Positions 50,632-60,400 are shown, numbered from the stretch's first letter. The stretch: 64,000 bases of DNA from SZUA-265 sp965651905 (GCA_965651905.1 CBFGUG010000003.1:124001-188000), one strand, 5' to 3'. Notes: generated from the letters alone by a model not told the origin. Made by a program: numbers and translations.

Positions 50632-51870
50632 ATGAGCGAGCCCTCCAACCCCGAAACCCCAGCAAGTTCGATTGAGCTCAAGCTCTTCGGTCGAACCGAC
50701 GTCGGCCAAATCCGTGAGCACAACGAAGACAACTTCCTCGTCGCGGATCTGACGTCGAAGAGTCGCGGGCTGCGTGAGGAAGATCGCGTCCGCACCGTGG
50801 CCAAGCGCGGGAACTTGTTCGCCGTGTGTGACGGCATGGGAGGCGCCGCGGCCGGCGAAATCGCCAGTCAGATGGGGGTCGACCTGATCTATCAGGCGAT
50901 GGCTGAGGGTGAAGACCCGCGCTCGGGTGACGAGCTGGCGCGCAACATCGTTCGTGCCGTAGAAGACGCAGGGCTAGCCATCTACAACGAAGCGCGAGCC
51001 GACCGCACGCGCCGCGGCATGGGGACGACTTCCACGGCGGCAGCGATGCTCGACGAACGCCTGTACCTGGCGCAAGTCGGCGACAGCCGCGCGTACATCC
51101 TGCGGGGTGAACAGTTCGTACAGGTCACACGAGATCAGAGCTTGGTGAACCAACTGATCGAAGCGGGCCAGCTCACCGAGGAAGAGGCGGAAACCTTCGA
51201 GCACAACAACATCATCCTGCAAGCTCTCGGCACGTCCGAGACCGTGCAAGTGGACCTGACCTACGTCGACCTGCGACGCGGTGACATCTTGATGATGTGC
51301 TCCGACGGTCTGACGGGCATGATTCGAGACGCCGAGATCAAAGACGTGCTGTTGGCCGTGCCCGAGCCGATCGACGCGTGCCGCGAGCTCACCGAGCGTG
51401 CGAACGCTGCGGGTGGGCACGACAACATCACCGTGCTCGTCGTGAAGTTCAGCGGCGACGGACTCCCTGCCCCCAGCCCGGACGACGAACCCCTCGCCTA
51501 CCGCAAGTACACCCTGGCCGGTCCGGACAGCTTGTCTGCAACCGCTCGAAACAGTCGCACCACCGAGTCTGGGCCAATCAGCGACGAAGCCAAAAAAGAG
51601 ACGCGGCGACTGCGCGTGGGCCACACCATGATGGGACCCGCGCCTGGCGCTACGCCTTCCGATCCCCCGCCGACGGAGAAGGATCCCAACACGCTGCCTT
51701 CGCCAGGCCCAGTCCCTCAGGCGGCGCAAGTGCCCACGGTAACCCGCTCGGCACCGCCTGCCGTGCGCACGGGTAACGTCGACTCGGGCTTACCGCCGCA
51801 GTTCGTGGGTCTCATCGTGTTGCTGTCGCTGATCCTCGTGGCCGCACTCGGCGTTTTCCTATTGCGATGA
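50632..51870 (+). CDS. Membrane-anchored PP2C-type Ser/Thr phosphatase
   Basis: 412 residues. PP2C metal motifs: 'DVGQIREHNEDNFLV', 'VCDGMGGAAAGEIAS', 'GMGTTSTAAAML', 'VGDSRAYILRGE', 'MMCSDGLTGM' and 'GGHDNITVLVV'; the conserved metal-binding Asp residues are present, so it should be active. The domain ends near residue 275, followed by a Pro/Ser/Thr-rich stretch of about 100 residues and a C-terminal membrane helix ('FVGLIVLLSLILVAALGVFLLR'). It is tail-anchored with the catalytic domain in the cytoplasm. It would oppose Pkn-type kinases, one of which lies at 44643, and pairs with the FHA protein next door. Confidence 0.93.
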   Translation: MSEPSNPETPASSIELKLFGRTDVGQIREHNEDNFLVADLTSKSRGLREEDRVRTVAKRGNLFAVCDGMGGAAAGEIASQMGVDLIYQAMAEGEDPRSGDELARNIVRAVEDAGLAIYNEARADRTRRGMGTTSTAAAMLDERLYLAQVGDSRAYILRGEQFVQVTRDQSLVNQLIEAGQLTEEEAETFEHNNIILQALGTSETVQVDLTYVDLRRGDILMMCSDGLTGMIRDAEIKDVLLAVPEPIDACRELTERANAAGGHDNITVLVVKFSGDGLPAPSPDDEPLAYRKYTLAGPDSLSATARNSRTTESGPISDEAKKETRRLRVGHTMMGPAPGATPSDPPPTEKDPNTLPSPGPVPQAAQVPTVTRSAPPAVRTGNVDSGLPPQFVGLIVLLSLILVAALGVFLLR

Positions 51871-51905
51871 CCCGCGTCCACTGAGCGCGAGCCGCGGTCG
51901 AGACG

Positions 51906-53372
51906 ATGCGTGAAGCGCTGCGCCGGCTCTTGTGGTTGATTCCAACGCTGGTCGCCGTGACCATTTTGGCGTTTGGCGCGGTTTCTGGCGCCCTCTCGTC
52001 CGATGACGAAGCCCGACCGCTGCCACTGTTCGTGAATACGAAGCCGGTCGGCGTACGCGAGATAGTGTTCGACGCGATGCGCTCCGTAGCCGCAGCAGAT
52101 GAACGAGCTACGGAGTCGGAAGCGACGTTGGTGCGCCTGGGCGGGGCGGCACTACCCCATGTCCTGCCACGGCTCGCCAGCTTGAGCCCCGAAGGTCAGC
52201 AGCGCGTGGCCCGGGCGCTCACACCAGTTGCCGTGCGCATGGGCGCCGCCATCGACCAAACCCTACGCACGACGGATTCCGCAGCGGAGTTTTGGGCGCG
52301 GTTTTGGGACGAACACTTCGTCGACTTCAACGCAGCGATCGTGCGACGCGTGGTCGGGCGCTACGCCGACCGAGCCTCGCCGCTTCGGAAACGTGAGTTA
52401 CTGCGGCTGGATGGGTTCGCTCTCGACGAGTTGATCTCGTACATGAACGAGCTGAACGACCCGAGTGAGCTGGCAGCACTGGCTCGCTTGGTCGATGCGG
52501 CCGCACACATCACCGATCAACCGTGGCGCCTTCCGCAAGACGCAGACTGGCAGGCTGGACAACGTGTCAACGCGCGCTGGCAGAGCTGGTGGGCGGCCCA
52601 TCGCAGCGAGTACGTCACGCTACAAGGTGTCGAGCGGCTGTTATCTCCGCTGCTGCAGACGCGCTACGCGGCGTGGGTGAAAGAGTCGGTGCGCTCGAGA
52701 TTCGGCATCCTCAGCGACGGCAAGCCCGCGCTACTCGAACTGAAGCAGCGAGCCCCCGTGACCCTCGGCCTGTTTGCAGTGGGCCTGCTCGGCGGCACGC
52801 TGCTCGGAGTGCTGTTCGGAACGCTGGCGACGGCGCTTCGAGCCAGAGTGGCGCGCTTGTTAGAGACGGCGTTCGGGTTCATCTGGCTGGCGATCCCCAT
52901 CGCCCTGGTCCTCGGCTACGGCGCGCCGTCCAGCGCGCTTGCCAAACAGGGCTTCGGCGCGCTGCTCATGCTGCTCGTGGGAACTTCGCTGGTGGGTCGC
53001 TACCAGCGCACTCAAACGTCGCGCATGCTCAGACAAGAGTGGGTGCGCTTCTACCGCGGATTGGGCGCGAGCCGTCTGCAGCTGGCGCTGATCACCTTGC
53101 GCGCCTCGAGCAACGTCGCGGTGAGCGCGATGGCACCTCACACCTCCACACTGCTGACCGCGGTGTTCGTGATCGAGTTCGCGTTCAGTATCGATGGCGT
53201 CGGCCCCACGACGATTGCCGCGCTCGGACGCCAAGAGCTCGACTGGTTGATGCTCGTGACGATCGCGACGACGGGCTTGGTCGGCGTCGTGCAAGTGCTG
53301 AGCGACGGTTTGCTGGCGCGCCTGAACCCGGGGCGCACACGCACCGAACAGCAAGTGGGTTACGATGCGTGA
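51906..53372 (+). CDS. DppB/OppB-like ABC permease with large inserted soluble domain
   Basis: 488 residues. An N-terminal membrane helix ('RLLWLIPTLVAVTILAFGAVSGAL') and a C-terminal binding-protein-dependent permease core with five further helices ('VTLGLFAVGLLGGTLLGVLFG', 'FGFIWLAIPIALVLGYG', 'FGALLMLLVGTSLVGRY', 'TAVFVIEFAFSIDGVGPT' and more), plus an EAA-like loop ('FYRGLGASRLQLALITLRAS'). Normal DppB proteins are 310-340 residues. Here about 200 residues of helical, charged sequence (about 35-265) are inserted between helix 1 and the core. Its stop overlaps the next permease by 8 bp. No ATPase or binding protein is encoded nearby. Confidence 0.8.
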   Translation: MREALRRLLWLIPTLVAVTILAFGAVSGALSSDDEARPLPLFVNTKPVGVREIVFDAMRSVAAADERATESEATLVRLGGAALPHVLPRLASLSPEGQQRVARALTPVAVRMGAAIDQTLRTTDSAAEFWARFWDEHFVDFNAAIVRRVVGRYADRASPLRKRELLRLDGFALDELISYMNELNDPSELAALARLVDAAAHITDQPWRLPQDADWQAGQRVNARWQSWWAAHRSEYVTLQGVERLLSPLLQTRYAAWVKESVRSRFGILSDGKPALLELKQRAPVTLGLFAVGLLGGTLLGVLFGTLATALRARVARLLETAFGFIWLAIPIALVLGYGAPSSALAKQGFGALLMLLVGTSLVGRYQRTQTSRMLRQEWVRFYRGLGASRLQLALITLRASSNVAVSAMAPHTSTLLTAVFVIEFAFSIDGVGPTTIAALGRQELDWLMLVTIATTGLVGVVQVLSDGLLARLNPGRTRTEQQVGYDA

Positions 53373-54189
53373 CCTGAGCATGCCGAGCTGGCTGCGTCCC
53401 GTGCGCGGCAGTTGGGAGCTGACCGCGGCCCTGGGCGTGCTCGGGGCGCTGACCTTTGCGGCAGCGATAGCGGGTGGGTTCGATGCGGGCGACGTCCATC
53501 GCTTGGAACTCGCGGCGCGAGCGCCCCTGACGTCGTGGGCGCTGGCCACGCGACGCGTACTGTTGGCGGTGGCCAGCGTGGTCGTCGTGGCGCTGCCCTT
53601 GGGTTGCGCGCTCGGTGCGGTGGCTGCGCTCGGTCCGCCAGTGCTGCGCGGCATGTTGACCCGCGCAGTCGAGTTGAGCGGCGCGCTGCCGAGTCTGATC
53701 GCCGTGGGCCTCTGGCAGATCGCCACGGGCTCCGCCACGCTGGCGAGCTTCATTGCGATCGTCGTGTTGCTCAAGGGGATCGAAACCGCACGCCTGGTCG
53801 CCGATCAAACGGGCCGCGTGATGCAGCAGCCGTACGTGCTGGCAGCACTCGCCTTTGGCAGCACCAAGACGCGCACCTTTCGCGTGCACGTGCTGCCGCA
53901 GTTGTGGCCCGCATTGGCGGTCAACGCGGGCTCCACCGCCGCTTACGTCGTGGGTCTCGAAGGCGCGCTCAGCTTCGTGGGCTTGGGTCCGACGGACGGA
54001 CTGAGCTGGGGCGCGATTTTGGGACACGCCGCGCAGCAGAGCGCGGGTTTGCTCGGCGGCAACGTCATCGAATCGACGGTCATGACGGGGGCTGGTTCCG
54101 TGCCCTGGGGCCTGGTTTGGGCGTGTTTGGCGAGCATCACGCTGACCACGATTTCGCTGTACACCGTTTGCCGGCCGCGCAGCGGGTGA
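53365..54189 (+). CDS. DppC/OppC-like ABC permease
   Basis: 274 residues, start overlapping the DppB-like stop. Six membrane helices, with 'LAALAFGSTKTRTFRVHVLPQLWPAL' as the EAA cytoplasmic loop that docks on the ATPase and 'EGALSFVGLGPTDGLSWGAIL' near the end, both typical of DppC/OppC. It forms a heterodimeric channel with the previous product. The expected ATPases (DppD/F) and solute-binding protein are absent from the neighbourhood, so they must be elsewhere or the pair has another use. Substrate cannot be assigned. Confidence 0.85.
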   Translation: MRDLSMPSWLRPVRGSWELTAALGVLGALTFAAAIAGGFDAGDVHRLELAARAPLTSWALATRRVLLAVASVVVVALPLGCALGAVAALGPPVLRGMLTRAVELSGALPSLIAVGLWQIATGSATLASFIAIVVLLKGIETARLVADQTGRVMQQPYVLAALAFGSTKTRTFRVHVLPQLWPALAVNAGSTAAYVVGLEGALSFVGLGPTDGLSWGAILGHAAQQSAGLLGGNVIESTVMTGAGSVPWGLVWACLASITLTTISLYTVCRPRSG

Positions 54190-54322
54190 GCTGCGGTTTC
54201 GGGCGTGAGCGAACGGGGCGCGGAGACCTGGAGTCGGTAGCGCCCCTTGGAGAGCGAACCGGGCGGATGATTTGGATGCGCTTGGGATCCCATCGACTGG
54301 GCTGCGGTGTAGGCTTCGCCGC

Positions 54323-54967
54323 ATGGCCGCATTGACCCAAGTAACCGAGCAGAACTTCGAAGCTGAAATCTTACGCAGCGAACTCCCCGTGCTGATCGAG
54401 TTCGGCGCCGAGTGGTGTGGGCCGTGCAAAGTCGTCGCGCCCGAGTTGGAAGCGCTCGCGCGGGAGCTCGACGGCAAAGCCAAAATCGTCACCGTGGATA
54501 TCGACAAGGCGCCGATCTTGGCGCGCGAGTTCGGTGTTCAGTCGGTGCCCGCCTTCGTGGTGTTCCATCAGGGACAGCCCGTGGGCGGCAAAGTGGGCGC
54601 GATGAAACGCGCGCAGCTGCGCGAGATGCTGGAACCCGTGTTGCCGCGGGCCGCGGGTGCGCTGGAGCCGCAAGAGGTCGCCAAGCTGCTGAAAGCGCAA
54701 CGCATCACGTTGGTCGATACGCGAGAAGCGGCGGTCTACAATCGCGCGCACATCGCGGGCGCGGTGAGTTTCCCACTCGACGAGATCGAGACGCGCTTGG
54801 CCGAGCTGCACATGTTGCCCACGCCGCCCGTGCTGTATTGCCGAACGGGCAACGACACCAAGGACCTCGCCGCGAGACTCGCGGAGGGCGGCACGCCCGT
54901 GTCGTACCTCGAAGGCGGGGTGCTCAATTGGGAAGGCGCGGGCTTCGAGTTGATCCGCCCGGACTGA
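54323..54967 (+). CDS. Thioredoxin-rhodanese fusion protein
   Basis: 214 residues from the ATG beginning MAALTQVTEQ. The N-terminal thioredoxin domain (about 1-108) has the redox motif WCGPC (Cys32, Cys35) and the cis-Pro in 'SVPAF'. The C-terminal rhodanese domain (about 115-214) has 'TLVDTREAAVYNRAHIAGAVSFPL' and the active-site loop YCRTGNDT with Cys173. Both active sites look complete. Rhodaneses carry persulfide sulfur and thioredoxins can reduce it, so the fusion could release or pass on sulfide-equivalents. No signal peptide, therefore cytoplasmic. Single gene between the permease pair and the palindrome array. Confidence 0.92.
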   Translation: MAALTQVTEQNFEAEILRSELPVLIEFGAEWCGPCKVVAPELEALARELDGKAKIVTVDIDKAPILAREFGVQSVPAFVVFHQGQPVGGKVGAMKRAQLREMLEPVLPRAAGALEPQEVAKLLKAQRITLVDTREAAVYNRAHIAGAVSFPLDEIETRLAELHMLPTPPVLYCRTGNDTKDLAARLAEGGTPVSYLEGGVLNWEGAGFELIRPD

Positions 54968-55024
54968 AACGTGGGTTGGGGCGTGGTGCTTGCTCACCCT
55001 GTCAGCGCCTCTGAGAGCCGTGGG

Positions 55025-55434
55025 AGCAGCTGGCTGCTTTCTGCTGGGTCGCTTCCGTGGGAGCAGCTGGCTGCTTTTTGATGGGTCGCTTCCGTGGGAG
55101 CAGCTGGCTGCTTTTTGCTGGGTCGCTTCCGTGGGAGCAGCTGGCTGCTCACAACAGGGGGGAGGGTCGCTACAGGAGCAGCTGGCTGCTCCAAACAGAC
55201 CCCCCGTGCGATTTTCGAGCAGCTGGCTGCTCTTCTGGGTGAGGAAAACGCAAAAAATGAGCAGCTGGCTGCAAATAATGAGATCCATAGGCGTCGTGGA
55301 AGCAGCTAGCTGCTCCAAACAGGGGGGAGGGTCGCCACAGGAGCAGCTGGCTGCTCAAAACAGGGGGGGTGATCGCTACAGGAGCAGCTGGCTGCTCCAA
55401 ACAGGGGTCGCGTGGTCAAAAGCAGCTGGCTGCT
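55025..55434. repeat. Array of 11 regularly spaced short palindromic repeats
   Basis: The 14-base word AGCAGCTGGCTGCT (or a one-base variant) starts at 55025, 55062, 55099, 55136, 55177, 55218, 55260, 55301, 55342, 55383 and 55421. Spacing is 37, 37, 37, 41, 41, 42, 41, 41, 41 and 38 bases. Each copy is an inverted repeat: AGCAG and CTGCT flanking CTGG (or CTAG), growing to a 7-bp stem where the flanks are GG..CC. The first four 37-bp units are near-identical tandem copies; later units have another recurring filler rich in G. Open frames on both strands across it translate only the repeat, so I regard it as noncoding. Copies 1-3 end in a run of T, so those could act as terminators after the thioredoxin-rhodanese gene. 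Confidence 0.9.
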
Positions 55435-55712
55435 GTGGCGAGGTCGACGCGAGCTTCCGCGAGCGTTCACGGCAACGCGCAGCAGCAGGGAGCGCAGCGA
55501 ACGTCGAACCGCCGAACGCGTCCGGGAATAAGAGTGAGGTGGCTGAGTTGACGCCTTTCGCCGCTCGCCAAACTTGAAAAGTACCCCATATTGCGGCACG
55601 ACCCGCAGGGCGGGGCCCGCCCTGCCACTGCGGAGGGTCGATTCAGCGAGTCCGATACACGGGACTCCGAAACTAGGCCAAGGCCCGCGCAGACCACCTC
55701 AGGAAATATCGA
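55435..55712. other. Intergenic region with nested inverted repeats
   Basis: No gene supported. At 55605-55625 lies a perfect inverted repeat with 10-base arms (GCAGGGCGGG and CCCGCCCTGC) around a single G. It is enclosed by a second pair of arms, CGACCC at 55599-55604 and GGGTCG at 55635-55640. The structure lies about 70 bases before the HEAT-like lipoprotein start and could be a terminator-like hairpin or a protein-binding palindrome. Confidence 0.55.
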
Positions 55713-56993
55713 ATGCGACGACTTAGCTCCACCTGGCCTCTGCTGCTGGCCACGCTGACCCTGCCCCCCTCCGCTCTTTCCTGCAAAAAGGAGCAAAAGA
55801 GCGACAAAACGGCGACCGCCCCAAGCGCGACGGCGAGCATGTCGGAACCCACGACTAGCGCCGCCGTGCAGTTGAGCTTCAAGCCGACGGAAGCGCAGAC
55901 CAAGCGCGCCGAGGAAATGGGCGAAGCCGTGAGCCAAGACTCGTGGACGCTGGATCCTGAGTTCGAGTTCAAGCCTGACGATCAACAGGTGGCCCTGCTG
56001 CTTGCAGCTACCGGCCAAAACAACGCCAAGGTGTGCACAGGGCTCCGTTACCTGTCACGCGATGCCAAACCGGGCAGCGAGCCCACCGCCGATCAGGTCG
56101 CGGTGCTCGAGCACTTCCTGAAGGCGGACGACAGTCGTGTGGCTTCCTGCGCGGTCACGGGCGCAAAACCGTTCGTCACAGGAAATTCGCCACACAAGGT
56201 CCTGCTGAACGGGGTCCTCTCTGCGGGTCGGACGCCAGCGTTCCAAGCGAGGCGCGAGCGCATCGCATTGCTCGACACCCTCAGCGCGGTTGGTATCCGC
56301 AAACGTGGCGCTGGCCAGCAGTTGATCGAGGAGTCGGCCCGGTCGAACGACTCCGACGTCCAGATCTCTGCCCTAGAAATGCTCTTCAACGAGCGCCAGC
56401 CCCCGCGACACGACGAGCAGCTGGAGAAGATTGGCCTGGGGGCTGTCTCGTCCAAGGAGCCGATAGCGCGAGGGCTCGCAGCGGAGCTCTTGAGCAAGTC
56501 AGGCAAGGGCTCCAGCGCAGCGACAGCTGCCCTGTCGGGCTTGCTCGACGACGATCACCCCTATGTTCGCGCCAAGGCCGCGCTCGCCCTCGCAGCCCTG
56601 AGCCACAGGCCTGCATTGCACAAGCTCGCCAGCATGACCGCCGACGATGCCAAGACCGGCGTCAGGTACTCGATCACTGTTCACGGGGAAAAGATCCCTC
56701 GTGCGCTCCACGCGTCCGCCTGGGGCACGGTCGCCGACGCAGTGCTGACCGCTGCCGACCGCTTGACGGGCCCCGAACTACAGCTTTCGCCCGTGTTGCC
56801 TGCAGATCAGGCTGGGTCCCTCAAGAAGCGTGGGCAGGAGTTTTTGGCCTGGTACAAAACCAACAAGGCTCAAATCACGGAGCCCGCCCAAACCGCGGAG
56901 GCTCAGGCCGCCCCCTCTTCATCAGGGCAAGCAGCCAAGCCGAGCTCAGTTCCCGCGGTCGACAAGCCCGCGTCCGCAAACGTCAGCCCCTGA
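55713..56993 (+). CDS. HEAT-repeat-like lipoprotein
   Basis: 426 residues. A signal peptide ('LSSTWPLLLATLTLPPSALSC') ends in a lipobox-like SALSC; Lys-rich residues follow. After a Ser/Thr/Ala linker come helical pairs of HEAT/Armadillo type: 'TADQVAVLEHFLKADDSRVASCAVTGA', 'RRERIALLDTLSAVGIRKRGAGQQLIEESARSNDSDVQISALEML' and 'TAALSGLLDDDHPYVRAKAALALAALS', the last a typical HEAT motif. The C-terminus is a Pro/Ala/Ser-rich tail. Probably a protein-interaction scaffold at the envelope; no enzymatic motif. Single gene, convergent with the giant cysteine-rich lipoprotein gene. Confidence 0.75.
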   Translation: MRRLSSTWPLLLATLTLPPSALSCKKEQKSDKTATAPSATASMSEPTTSAAVQLSFKPTEAQTKRAEEMGEAVSQDSWTLDPEFEFKPDDQQVALLLAATGQNNAKVCTGLRYLSRDAKPGSEPTADQVAVLEHFLKADDSRVASCAVTGAKPFVTGNSPHKVLLNGVLSAGRTPAFQARRERIALLDTLSAVGIRKRGAGQQLIEESARSNDSDVQISALEMLFNERQPPRHDEQLEKIGLGAVSSKEPIARGLAAELLSKSGKGSSAATAALSGLLDDDHPYVRAKAALALAALSHRPALHKLASMTADDAKTGVRYSITVHGEKIPRALHASAWGTVADAVLTAADRLTGPELQLSPVLPADQAGSLKKRGQEFLAWYKTNKAQITEPAQTAEAQAAPSSSGQAAKPSSVPAVDKPASANVSP

Positions 56994-57439
56994 GCAGCCG
57001 GTTGCTCCGCGCTCTGGTTGCGGCGATACCCGAAACAGGTGCTCGCGGCTCTGCGAGCCAACTATCAGGGCGCAAGCCCCCGCGCTCCTGGCCATGACCT
57101 AGCAGCGGGTTTCCGCGCGCCGGCCCTGGTGCGCTCCCGCGCTTCCGTGCCGCAACTGGATGTCTTGTCGCAGCTCTGTCGCGCGTCGCACAGGGACGTC
57201 GCCTTTCCAACGCGGGGCCGAACGACCCCATGAACCCCCCGGGCGCACTGGGGCGCTGGACTGCGACACCCAGACGGATAGCCTACACCGACCCGCGCCA
57301 GGCGAGACGTGTTAGCCCCAAGGTCGCCCCCGCGATATTGGGGCGCACACGCAAGAAGGCCCCTACAGCTTCTGCTGCAGGGGCCTTCTCTATCATCGTC
57401 TCACCAAACGGTGCGGCGCTGATCTACTAGCGGTTCACA
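56994..57439. other. Intergenic region between convergent genes
   Basis: 446 bases without a supported gene; short frames on both strands are Arg/Pro/Ala-rich and not protein-like. It contains the strong hairpin listed separately, and just before it a smaller CGCCCC / GGGGCG inverted repeat. Confidence 0.5.
57354..57389. terminator. Bidirectional transcription terminator
   Basis: An 11-bp perfect stem (AGAAGGCCCCT pairing with AGGGGCCTTCT) is extended inward, after one mismatch, by CAGC/GCTG around a TTCT loop. It lies between two convergent genes. AA precedes and TCTATC follows the stem, so T-richness is modest on either side, but stem strength and position make a shared terminator likely. 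Confidence 0.75.
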
Positions 57440-60400
57440 TCACTCGAGTTCGAACTCGCAAACCACTTCGTGCGTGTTGGGGGTGCACACCTCATCGTGC
57501 CACGTTCCCGCGGAGCCGCCGCCCGTGTTGTTCATCACGGCGCAGTCCTCGAGACCACCATTGGCGTCGTTGGGCTGCCCAGCGTTCCAGTTCGCGAACG
57601 TTGCCTGGCCGTTTACTACTGGGACCGACGTACCGTCGACCCAGTACCAGTCACCGGGCGGATCCAACGTGCTGGTGGCGAGGTTGTTGTCAACCAAGCC
57701 GATCCACACGAAGTCGTCCACGTCGTCGCCAGGAGCAGCGTCGGCGGCCTCAACCAGCTCGATCACGATGTCGTTCTGAGCAGAAGAGTTGATGACCACG
57801 GGACGAGCAGGCTTGTCCGCGAGACCGAACTGCTGACAAGCAGCAACTGCGTTGACGAAGGTCGTGTCTGGACCGTCGAAGTTCGTGGGAGTGCTGTCGC
57901 CCGGATCTTCTGCGACGAACACACACCAGTTGTTGCTCTTCCACTGACGTGCCCAGGCACGACCAGTTCCGCCACCGACATCGTCGAAACACTGCAGCTG
58001 GCACGTGTCGCTACACGTTCCATCCGTGCCCGAGTCAATCCGATCGTCGCCAGTGCTGGTCTTGTCGTCGGTCGCGCCGTTCAGCGGACCGCCGTCGCAC
58101 TCTTCGAGATCGTTGGTGTTGCCCTCATCCGACTGAGTCAGATAGCGCACGCCGTCACCACAGGTGTTCCACAAGCAGATGTCGGTGCAACTGTCAGTGT
58201 TGTCGTCGTTCTGATCGTCGCACTCTTCACCGTTCGTGGCCTGAATGATGCCGTCACCGCACACTGCGTTCAAGCAGCGGTTGGAGCAAGCATCGTTGTT
58301 CTCGGTGTTGCCGTCTTCACACTCCTCACCAGCGTCAAGCGTTCCGTTGCCGCAGGTCTGGAGAGCGCAGTTAGCAGTACAGGGGTCGCCCGTGCTGCCG
58401 TTCAGGTCGCCGTTGTCGCAAGCCTCACCGATTTGCTGAATGCCGTCACCACACACGGGGCTGGTGCAAGCGTTCGAACACTGGTCGTCGTTGGTGCCGT
58501 TGCCATCGTCGCACTCTTCACCATCTTGGATGATGCCATCGCCACAAGTGGCAATTGCGCAGAGGTTCGAGCAGCCATCGTCGTTGACGAGGTTACCGTC
58601 GTCACAACCCTCGACGCCGCCGAGCTCAGGACTGTTGGTCGGGCGAATCGGGGGGCTGTTGTCGAGGCATGAGTTCGTACAACCGTCATTGTTGATGAGG
58701 TTGCCGTCGTCGCACTCTTCACCGCCATCGATGTTGCCGTCGCCGCAGTCGTCTTCGTCGGTGCAACGATTGTTACACGCGTCGTTGTTGTTCCGATTGC
58801 CGTCATCGCAAACCTCACCGGGCTCGGTGATGCCGTTTCCGCAGATGATGACCTGTGCGAACCCATCGCCACAGGTGGCGAACGAGCAATCGTTCAGGCA
58901 GGCGTCACGATTGTTCGAGTTTTCGTCGTCACAAGCTTCCAACTGATTGGGGTTCTGCAGGCTGGTAACGTTCGAGTACGTGAACCCATCGCCGCAAGAG
59001 TTCCATTGGCAGGTCGTCAAGCAGCTGTTGTTGTCGCCGTTCTCGTCAGTACAAGAGGCAGGAACCTCACCGGGCGTGTCACCACAGTCGCACTCCTCGC
59101 CTGGGTCGAGCTGTCCGTTGCCGCACAAGCCGACGGGCTGATACAGACAGGTACCGCTCACTGGATCCGCAGAGCACGTGTCTCCCGGGCCAGATGCGTC
59201 GCCGTCGTCACACTCCTCGTTGCCGCGCCAGACGTAGCTGTCGCCACATGACGCAAGCTCACATTCGTCGACGCAGCCGTCGTCGTTGTCCGTGTTTCCA
59301 TCATCGCAATCCTCAACGGTGTTGGGGTTCGCGTTGTTGGTCTTGACGACGTGTTGCCACCCGTCGTGGCACACGTTGTACTCGCAGGTATCGATGCAGC
59401 TATCCGTGTTGTCGGTGTTGCGGTCGTCGCAATCTTCATTGCCCGCCCAAATCACGCCGTCGCCACAGAATGCAAGCGCGCACTCGAGTTCCGGCGTGCT
59501 GTCGGTGTTGCGGTTGACACACTCGTCCGTCGTGATGGTGTTGCCATCGTCGCACGGCTCGACATCGATGTTCGCGGGATTCAGACAGAGCTCATTGGCT
59601 TCGCAATTGCCGTCGTCGTCGCCGACACCGTCGCCGATGATTTCCACGCTGCCTGCAGGATCCGAGGTCATGGGACCCGTTCCGTCAGGATCGCCGTAAC
59701 CCGCAGTCTTGGTGGTCAGCAGAACGCCATCACCACAGGTGTTGAGTTCGCACGTAGCCAAGCAGCTGTCGCCCTCGACGTCGTTTGCGTCATCACAAGC
59801 TTCGATGGGGTGCGGATTGGCGTTGTTCGTTCGATTACGATAGACGGCGCCGTCACCACACTCGTTCCACGTGCAGTTGTCGAGGCAGCTGTCGGTGTTG
59901 TCGTTGTTGTCGTCGTCGCAATCCTCGCCGGGATCCAGCACGCCGTCGCCACAAGAGTTCACCGTGCACGCGGTGGTGCAGATGCTGCCGGGGCCGTTGG
60001 GAGCCAAGCAACCCGTGGGAAGCGTACCCGTGCCGTCGCCGCAGTCGCAAGCTTCGGTGTTGTCATCCGACCACACCAGACCGTCGCCGCAACGAGCCGC
60101 TACGCAGTTGATGCAAGCGTCTTCGTTGTTGCTGTTCTGGTCGTCACACTCGTCGTCGCCGTTGGTGTATCCGTCACCACACGACGGGAAGCGGCACTCG
60201 GTGGTGCATTCGTCGGTGTTGACGGCGTTGCCATCGTCGCACTCTTCGCCTTGGTCGAGCGTGCCGTTGCCGCAGGTGGGCAATTCGCAGTCGTTGTTGC
60301 AGCCGTCTTCGTTGTCGTCGTTGCCGTCGTCACAACCTTCGTTGGGCGCCTTGAAGCCGTCGCCGCAGGTGTTGATGATGCACGTGTCGAGGCAGGTGTC

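Noticed and set aside
54371..55318. 315-codon minus-strand frame through the palindrome array into the thioredoxin gene
   Set aside because: The first half is only the translated repeat (Gln-Leu-Ala-Ala type motifs) and the second half is the complement of a well-supported thioredoxin-rhodanese gene.
55025..55434. CRISPR array
   Set aside because: Repeats are only 14 bases with strong internal symmetry, the spacers are about 23-28 bases and partly repeat each other, and there are no cas genes nearby.
54990..55577. 195-codon plus-strand frame covering the palindrome array
   Set aside because: The protein is repeat translation with changing frame and no domain or plausible start; the repeat is better explained as noncoding.
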